Assembly (NCBI GenBank): GCA_035500455.1
Contig: DATJXG010000450.1
Coordinates: 1 to 9,340, forward strand
Length of the DNA stretch: 9,340 bases
Source of the DNA: DATJXG01 sp035500455
GTDB lineage: Bacteria; Acidobacteriota; Terriglobia; Terriglobales; Acidobacteriaceae
Direction: 5' to 3'
In this document: one piece after another, positions 5,030 through 9,340 of the stretch
Layout of the letters: every line of letters starts with the position of its first letter
Position numbering within the stretch: position 1 is the stretch's first letter
The notes under the pieces: generated by a model
The model's input: the letters and a program-made list of their open reading frames with translations, nothing else
The model's database searches: none
What the model was told of the DNA's origin: nothing
Position numbers and translations under genes: made by a program

Positions 5030-5065
5030 CCCGTAAGTGGGGCGTAATTACATTGTACTCACGGG
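5030..5065. promoter_or_regulatory. Two-tier dyad over the mazEF start region, likely MazE operator
   Basis: CCCGTAAGT (5030-5038) is an inverted repeat of ACTCACGGG (5057-5065), with one mismatch in nine. The perfect palindrome GTAATTAC (5044-5051) sits exactly on the same axis (5047.5). The dyad covers the -10 and transcript start, where MazE-MazF complexes of other systems are known to bind. Binding here is inference. Confidence 0.55.
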
Positions 5066-5080
5066 GTAGAACCTTAGCAA
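5052..5080 (-). promoter_or_regulatory. mazEF promoter
   Basis: On the minus strand, TTGCTA (plus-strand 5075-5080) and TACAAT (5052-5057) are separated by exactly 17 bases, a good sigma-70 promoter. The transcript would begin near 5045, giving a leader of about 17 bases before the mazE ATG. Confidence 0.7.
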
Positions 5081-5160
5081 GGCTGGCGGCAAAGTTCCAA
5101 GCGTGCGGCGAGGGATGATATAAAAGCGGGGCTGGACCCTGAGGAAATCGGTACTGACAA

Positions 5161-5232
5161 GCGAGATCGTGAAAGGACCTCGCAACGTGTCTATTTGGCC
5201 GGATTGGGCTCGTCTCCCCATGTCATGAGACG
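5161..5232 (+). repeat. Two hairpins in the leader region of the Asp-box protein gene
   Basis: GCGAG-a-TC (5161-5168) pairs with GA-c-CTCGC (5176-5183), with one mismatch. CGTCTC (5211-5216) pairs with GAGACG (5227-5232) around a 10-base loop. They lie between the divergent mazEF promoter and the gene at 5285. TATAAA at 5119-5124 could be a -10 for this gene, with only a poor -35 (TTCCAA, 5095-5100), so the hairpins might be in its 5' leader. I do not recognise a riboswitch class. Confidence 0.35.
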
Positions 5233-5284
5233 GGGCGCATCGAGATAAGCGAATTTCAGACCTGAAAATCCAAGGAGCTGATCC

Positions 5285-6457
5285 ATGTCCACTGTCCGCG
5301 TTCTAGTCGGCACCCGCAAAGGCGCCTTCATCCTAACCTCAGACGGCAAGCGCCAGAACTGGGAGGTCTCCGGGCCGCATTTTGCCGGGTGGGAGCTGTA
5401 TCACCTCAAAGGTTCGCCTGCCGATCCCAACCGCATCTACGCCTCGCAGACCAGTGGATGGTTCGGGCAGATCATCCAGCGCTCCGATGATGGCGGCAAA
5501 ACCTGGCATCAGCCGGGCACGCCTCCCGCAGAGCCGCCCGCGCCCGGCCCACCAAAGGCCGCGAGCAACAAGTTTGTATACGATGCCGCTGCCGCGCCGC
5601 TCACCACCCACCAGTGGTATGACGGCACGCAGCATCCCTGGGAGTTCAAGCGGGTGTGGCATCTGGAGCCTTCTCTCACCGATCCCGATACGGTTTATGC
5701 CGGCGTGGAAGATGCCGCCATTTTCCGCTCCACCGACGGCGGCGAGAACTGGCAGGAACTTTCCGGCCTGCGCGGCCATGGCACCGGTCCCAACTGGCAG
5801 CCGGGCGCGGGCGGCATGTGCCTGCACACCATCATTCTTGATCCCAGCAACCCGCAGCGCATGTGGATTGCGATTTCCGCCGCGGGCGCCTTCCGCACCG
5901 ATGACGGCGGCAAGTCCTGGAAGCCGATCAATCGCGGCCTCCGTTCGCAATATATTCCCGATCCTGACGCCGAGATCGGCCACTGCGTGCACCACGTTGC
6001 TATGAATCCCAAGCGGCCGGGCGTGCTCTTCATGCAGAAGCACTGGGACGTAATGCGCTCCGACGACGCCGGCGACAACTGGAAAGAAGTCAGCGGCAAC
6101 CTGCCGACCGATTTCGGCTTCGTGATCGACATTCACGCGCACGAGCCGGAGACGATTTACGTCGTCCCTATCAAGAGCGACGGCGAACACTTTCCGCTCG
6201 AAGGCAAGCTGCGCGTGTACAGGAGCAAGTCCGGCGGCAACGAATGGGAATCGCTGACTCGCGGCCTACCACAGGAAAACTGCTACGTAAACGTCCTGCG
6301 CGACGCCATGGCTGTGGACACGCTGGACAAGTGCGGGGTTTATTTCGGCACCACCGGCGGCCAGGTGTACTGCTCACCCGACGCCGGCGACAACTGGAGC
6401 CCGATTGTGCACGATCTGCCCGCGGTGCTGAGTGTGGAGGTGCAGACGATTGGGTAG
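5285..6457 (+). CDS. Asp-box (BNR) repeat beta-propeller protein, sialidase/VPS10-like fold, no signal peptide
   Basis: The 390-residue protein carries six Asp-box motifs of the form S-x-D-x-G-x-x-W: SDDGGKTW (67-74), STDGGENW (149-156), TDDGGKSW (205-212), SDDAGDNW (259-266), a degenerate SKSGGNEW (314-321) and SPDAGDNW (364-371). Their spacing of about 50-80 residues fits a six-bladed propeller. Homologues are often annotated as exo-alpha-sialidase or glycosyl hydrolase, but the arginine triad and other catalytic residues of true sialidases are not evident, so the enzymatic name is unsafe. The start MSTVRVLVGTRKGAF has no signal peptide, so a cytoplasmic location is likely. AAGGAG (5272-5277) supports the ATG at 5285. 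A kinase with a different kind of propeller follows 95 bases later on the same strand. Confidence 0.88.
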   Translation: MSTVRVLVGTRKGAFILTSDGKRQNWEVSGPHFAGWELYHLKGSPADPNRIYASQTSGWFGQIIQRSDDGGKTWHQPGTPPAEPPAPGPPKAASNKFVYDAAAAPLTTHQWYDGTQHPWEFKRVWHLEPSLTDPDTVYAGVEDAAIFRSTDGGENWQELSGLRGHGTGPNWQPGAGGMCLHTIILDPSNPQRMWIAISAAGAFRTDDGGKSWKPINRGLRSQYIPDPDAEIGHCVHHVAMNPKRPGVLFMQKHWDVMRSDDAGDNWKEVSGNLPTDFGFVIDIHAHEPETIYVVPIKSDGEHFPLEGKLRVYRSKSGGNEWESLTRGLPQENCYVNVLRDAMAVDTLDKCGVYFGTTGGQVYCSPDAGDNWSPIVHDLPAVLSVEVQTIG

Positions 6458-6458
6458 G

Positions 6459-6486
6459 CAGTGGGCCACTGAGGCCGTTTTTGTTG
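6459..6486 (+). terminator. Possible terminator after the Asp-box protein gene
   Basis: CAGTGGGCCACTG (6459-6471) is a 13-bp palindrome starting one base after the stop codon. GGCC-actga-GGCC (6464-6476), overlapping it, is followed directly by GTTTTTGTTG. The stem is short (four GC pairs), so termination may be weak and some read-through into the kinase gene is possible. Confidence 0.4.
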
Positions 6487-6552
6487 CGTTAGCAGAGTGC
6501 TGGCTCGGCTCGGCCTTCGGCATGTTACCATCTCGCCCACGGGTGGGGCCGT

Positions 6553-9237
6553 ATGCCGCAGGTTGGCCAGAAGTTCGACCGCTATCGTATCGAAGAGGAG
6601 ATCGGCGCCGGCGGCATGGGCGTTGTTTATCGCGCCTACGACGAGAAACTTGAGCGCAATCTTGCCATCAAAGTTCTTACACCCGGCGCGCTGAACGACG
6701 AAGCCGCGCGCAAGCGGTTTCGCAACGAAGCCCGCGCGCTTTCACGTCTGAATCATCCCTGCATTCAGACGATCCACGACTTTGACACTTTCGAGGGCCT
6801 TGATTACCTGGTCAGTGAACTGGTGCCGGGCCTATCTTTGGACACCCGGCTGCAAGCCGGCGCGCTTCCGGAAAAGGAAGCTGTTAACCTCGGGCTTCAG
6901 TTAGCGCAGGGTCTGGCGGCCGCCCATGCAGCGGGTGTTCTTCACCGTGACCTCAAGCCCTCAAACCTTCGGGTTACCCACGACGGACGTTTGAAGATAC
7001 TCGACTTTGGGCTAGCTACTCTGACAGCCGACGCAGTGTTGACCCTGACCGCCACGCAGTCAATGGTGGCTGCCCAAACCGGCGTTGCCGGCACTCTGCC
7101 ATATATGTCTCCCGAGCAACTTCTGGGGGAGGAAGCCGATCATCGCAGCGACATCTATTCAGCGGGTGCCCTCCTGTTCGAGCTTGTGACCCAACGGCTA
7201 CCGTTCAGCGATTCCCTGGTTCCGAAGTTGACGGACGCGATCTTGCACCAGGCGCCGCCTTCACCCAAGTCGCTCACGCCAAAGCTTTCGCCCGAATTCG
7301 AGCGCATCGTGCTCAAGTGCCTGGAAAAGGATCCGGAGCTTCGCTATCAATCGGCCAAAGAACTGGCTACCGACCTGCGGCGCCTGGAATTAGCGTCAAG
7401 CACTACGACGGTTGCAATCCCGCAGCGGAGACGACCGCGAAGATGGGTTGTGCCGGTGCTGGCTGGCGCCTTGCTACTAATCGTGGCAGCTTTGTTGTTT
7501 CTCGAGTTCGCTCGCAGAAGCACCGGCAGAACTGGGCTGCGCTGGGAGCAATTGACGAATTTTGACGATTCCGCCGAAATTCCTGCTCTGTCGCGCGACG
7601 GCAAGCTGGTAGCGTTTCTGCGCGGCCCCGGCGGTTTCGGAAACTCCACGAACACCGGCCAGATCTGGTCCAAAGCTCTGCCGAACGGCGAAGCGGTGCA
7701 ACTCACGAAAACCAGTTTCAGAAAACAAACGATCAATTTCTCCGTCGACGGAAGCAAGGTGTACTTCACGCAAATCGAGGGCCCGTTTCTCTGGAATACT
7801 TACGAACTGCCGATGATAGGAGGGCAGGAACCGAAGGTGTTTATGCCCAATGCCACAGGGCTGAGCTGGATCGGCGAGGATCGTGTGATGTATTCAGCCA
7901 TAGAGACTGGAATACACATGAAACTGTCCACCTCCAGCGCCGGGCGGATTGGAGAGCGCGATATCTACGTCCCAGCGGACCCTATGCAAGGCATGGTGCA
8001 CCGCTCCGCACTATCGCCGGATGGGAAATGGGTATTGCTGGCGGAGATGGACAGCCAGTGGTGGAAGCCATGCCGAGTGGTGCCCTTCGACGGTTCCTCG
8101 ACGGGGCGGCAAGTAGGCCCACAAGGATCGTGCACCTGGGGGCAGTGGTCTCCTGACGGGAATTGGATGTATTTCACCGTGGACACTGGGACGACAGGTT
8201 TTCACGTGTGGCGGCAGCGCTTTCCCGACGGTGAGCCGCAGCAGGTGACTCCGTCAGGCGTGAGCGAAGAAGAAGGACTGGCGATTATGCCCGACGGCAA
8301 ATCGTTCATCACCACGGCGGGTGTACAACAGTCCATCATTTGGCTGCACGATGATCAGACAGGAGACAAGCAAATTACGTCGGAGGGATATTCGTTTCTT
8401 CCGACGCTATCGCCAGACGGAAGGTCGGTCTATTACCTGCGGCGCGTCGCGGGCTCGCACTCATATTTCAGCGGCGAGTTGTGGGCTTGCGACGTTACCA
8501 GTGGGGAGGCCAGGCGGCTCTTCGCCGGACTGGTGCTCACGCATTTCTCGCTATCGCAGGACGGGAAGAAAGTCGTATTCGCCACGGAGCAGGGCCAGGC
8601 GCGCTCGGGAATCTGGGTCGGCTGGCTGGATGGCACCCAGGCGCCGAAACAACTTACGTTTGGAGGTGAATACCGCGCCTTTTTCGGAAAGCCAGGCCAG
8701 ATCTTGTATCAGAGCGCAGGAGATGGGTCGAGGATCATGAGTATTAAGGAAGACGGCAGCGGCCAAGGAACGGTATCGGACTTTCCCATTATGCAGCTGC
8801 AGAGCGTTTCGCCGGACGGGCGCTGGGCCATTGTGGGCGCAACAGCGACCGGCGGACATGGGGAGAGAAATGTTCTGACCATGGCTGTGCCACTCGAGGG
8901 TGGGCCACCCGTTACGGTGTGTGATCAGTGCAGCTTCGGGTTCGGCATTGCCCGCTCCTCGGCGCCAATGCTCTCGTGGAGTGGGGACGGGAAACGAATG
9001 TATGTGTCGCTGCGCCAATTTCCATTTGGCTCGTTGAAGACGGCGATCATTCCCATCCACGGCAACGCGCCTCCGGTATTTACGAATGGTTTCGGCAGTG
9101 AATCAGATTTCGCGAGAATCCCCGGCGCGCGCCTCATCAATTATCAAAGCGTTTCTCCGGGCGCCTCGCCGAACACCTTTGTCATGGCGCGCCGCTCGGC
9201 GAAAGCGAACCTGTTTCGCATCTATGTCGACGAGTAG
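6553..9237 (+). CDS. Membrane-anchored Hanks-type Ser/Thr protein kinase with C-terminal TolB/WD40-like propeller
   Basis: The 894-residue protein has an N-terminal PknB-type kinase domain (about 9-276) with all catalytic elements: glycine loop GAGGMGVV (18-25), Lys40 in LAIK, Glu59 of helix C, HRDLKPSN (131-138, Asp133), DFG (151-153) and SPE (186-188) in place of APE. It should autophosphorylate and phosphorylate cytoplasmic targets. An arginine-rich stretch (292-297) precedes one membrane helix (about 298-317). The outer ~570 residues contain at least nine PD40/WD40-like blades: SRDGKLVAF (347), SVDGSKVYF (397), SPDGKWVLL (488), SPDGNWMYF (533), PDGKSFITT (580), SPDGRSVYY (620), SQDGKKVVF (668), SPDGRWAIV (753) and SGDGKRMYV (810). 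This probable periplasmic propeller could sense a ligand or bind a partner. This layout is frequent in Acidobacteriota. The ATG at 6553 starts just before the kinase core; only a weak G-rich ribosome binding site precedes it. Confidence 0.93.
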   Translation: MPQVGQKFDRYRIEEEIGAGGMGVVYRAYDEKLERNLAIKVLTPGALNDEAARKRFRNEARALSRLNHPCIQTIHDFDTFEGLDYLVSELVPGLSLDTRLQAGALPEKEAVNLGLQLAQGLAAAHAAGVLHRDLKPSNLRVTHDGRLKILDFGLATLTADAVLTLTATQSMVAAQTGVAGTLPYMSPEQLLGEEADHRSDIYSAGALLFELVTQRLPFSDSLVPKLTDAILHQAPPSPKSLTPKLSPEFERIVLKCLEKDPELRYQSAKELATDLRRLELASSTTTVAIPQRRRPRRWVVPVLAGALLLIVAALLFLEFARRSTGRTGLRWEQLTNFDDSAEIPALSRDGKLVAFLRGPGGFGNSTNTGQIWSKALPNGEAVQLTKTSFRKQTINFSVDGSKVYFTQIEGPFLWNTYELPMIGGQEPKVFMPNATGLSWIGEDRVMYSAIETGIHMKLSTSSAGRIGERDIYVPADPMQGMVHRSALSPDGKWVLLAEMDSQWWKPCRVVPFDGSSTGRQVGPQGSCTWGQWSPDGNWMYFTVDTGTTGFHVWRQRFPDGEPQQVTPSGVSEEEGLAIMPDGKSFITTAGVQQSIIWLHDDQTGDKQITSEGYSFLPTLSPDGRSVYYLRRVAGSHSYFSGELWACDVTSGEARRLFAGLVLTHFSLSQDGKKVVFATEQGQARSGIWVGWLDGTQAPKQLTFGGEYRAFFGKPGQILYQSAGDGSRIMSIKEDGSGQGTVSDFPIMQLQSVSPDGRWAIVGATATGGHGERNVLTMAVPLEGGPPVTVCDQCSFGFGIARSSAPMLSWSGDGKRMYVSLRQFPFGSLKTAIIPIHGNAPPVFTNGFGSESDFARIPGARLINYQSVSPGASPNTFVMARRSAKANLFRIYVDE

Positions 9238-9242
9238 GGTTC

Positions 9243-9266
9243 CTGTCTGGCGTCGCGACAGATTTT
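9243..9266 (+). terminator. Weak candidate terminator after the kinase gene
   Basis: CTGTC (9243-9247) pairs with GACAG (9257-9261) around a nine-base loop and is followed by ATTTT. The five-pair stem is short. It lies six bases after the kinase stop codon and overlaps the gene remnant. Confidence 0.25.
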
Positions 9267-9319
9267 GGCTTCGTGATTGGGGTTCACAAGGCACGAGGCG
9301 GTTTTCGGGTCTGGCGAAG

Positions 9320-9335
9320 TGTTCCACGTGGAACA
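9320..9335. other. parS: parS-like ParB-binding site
   Basis: TGTTCCACGTGGAACA is a perfect 16-bp palindrome of the form TGTTYCACGTGRAACA, the widely conserved parS centromere sequence bound by ParB, which loads onto DNA here to drive chromosome segregation with ParA and SMC. Chromosomal parS sites are usually close to oriC, often within or beside rsmG, parA and parB. None of these genes is in the window, but it ends five bases after the site. Read on the plus strand, the site would give GTG TTC CAC GTG GAA CAT, the FHVEH-type beginning seen when parS overlaps a gene start, so a new gene might start at 9319. Confidence 0.75.
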
Positions 9336-9340
9336 TAACG

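Larger units (their letters stand above)
9243..9338 (+). pseudogene. Short remnant resembling the Asp-box propeller gene
   Basis: One plus-strand frame reads LSGVATDFGFVIGVH, then ...GGFRVWRSVPRGT and a TAA at 9336-9338. This resembles VSGNLPTDFGFVIDIH and GKLRVYRS in the gene at 5285-6457 (residues 269-284 and 308-314). The bases also match closely, for example GATTT-GGCTTCGTGAT, with differences mainly at third codon positions. There is no start codon or full domain, and the sequence between the two conserved strings is shortened. The likeliest reading is a decayed internal piece of a paralogue. A chance match over this short stretch cannot be ruled out. Confidence 0.4.

Noticed and set aside
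4424..5047. Plus-strand frame of 207 codons across the mazEF region
   Set aside because: It is antisense to both mazF and mazE, whose conserved motifs are complete, and its translation is Arg/Pro/Ser-rich without motifs.
5339..6190. Long minus-strand frame of 283 codons
   Set aside because: It lies wholly opposite the Asp-box protein gene, whose six motifs prove the plus-strand frame. Long antisense frames are expected in GC-rich genes.
9103..9336. Minus-strand 77-codon frame starting MFHVEH from the parS-like site
   Set aside because: Most of it is antisense to the kinase 3' end, and its Arg-rich translation has no motif. The attractive N-terminus arises from the palindrome itself.

Overview
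The window is GC-rich bacterial DNA with short intergenic gaps. The gene set suggests a soil bacterium of the Acidobacteriota type: a Hanks-type kinase fused to a TolB/WD40-like propeller, a signal-less Asp-box (BNR) protein, a cofactor-free haloperoxidase-type hydrolase next to an HxlR regulator, and GC-rich hairpin repeats. That assignment is inference; no rRNA or other marker gene is present.

Layout: (1) 1-327 is the 3' end of a gene that starts outside the window, encoding a Gly/Asn/Gln-rich low-complexity tail that ends in a CAG run. (2) 328-609 has no gene but holds two families of inverted repeats. (3) A terminator at 610-639 and an ErpA/IscA-type Fe-S carrier gene on the minus strand (683-1084), with its own extended -10 promoter. 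(4) A small two-helix membrane protein (1348-1620) with a promoter and a terminator. (5) tRNA-Leu(UAG) at 1774-1858. (6) An alpha/beta hydrolase (2107-2946), a hairpin-rich gap, and an HxlR-family regulator whose 5' end lies in a near-perfect 31-bp palindrome. (7) A lipoprotein with an NTF2/SnoaL-like domain (3883-4383), convergent with (8) a minus-strand MazEF toxin-antitoxin pair (5028-4448) with a clear promoter and a dyad over the -10/start region. (9) A six-Asp-box propeller protein (5285-6457). (10) A membrane-anchored Ser/Thr kinase with a C-terminal propeller (6553-9237). (11) A tail holding a short remnant that resembles the Asp-box protein, overlapped by a 16-bp palindrome of the ParB-binding parS type (9320-9335).

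Most genes look like separate transcription units; only mazE-mazF is clearly an operon. The hydrolase and HxlR regulator may form a functional pair, and the propeller protein and kinase may be co-oriented neighbours. No phage, transposase, CRISPR array or integrase was seen. The points most worth following up are the parS-like site, the propeller-gene remnant beside it, and the operator-like palindromes at the HxlR and mazE starts.
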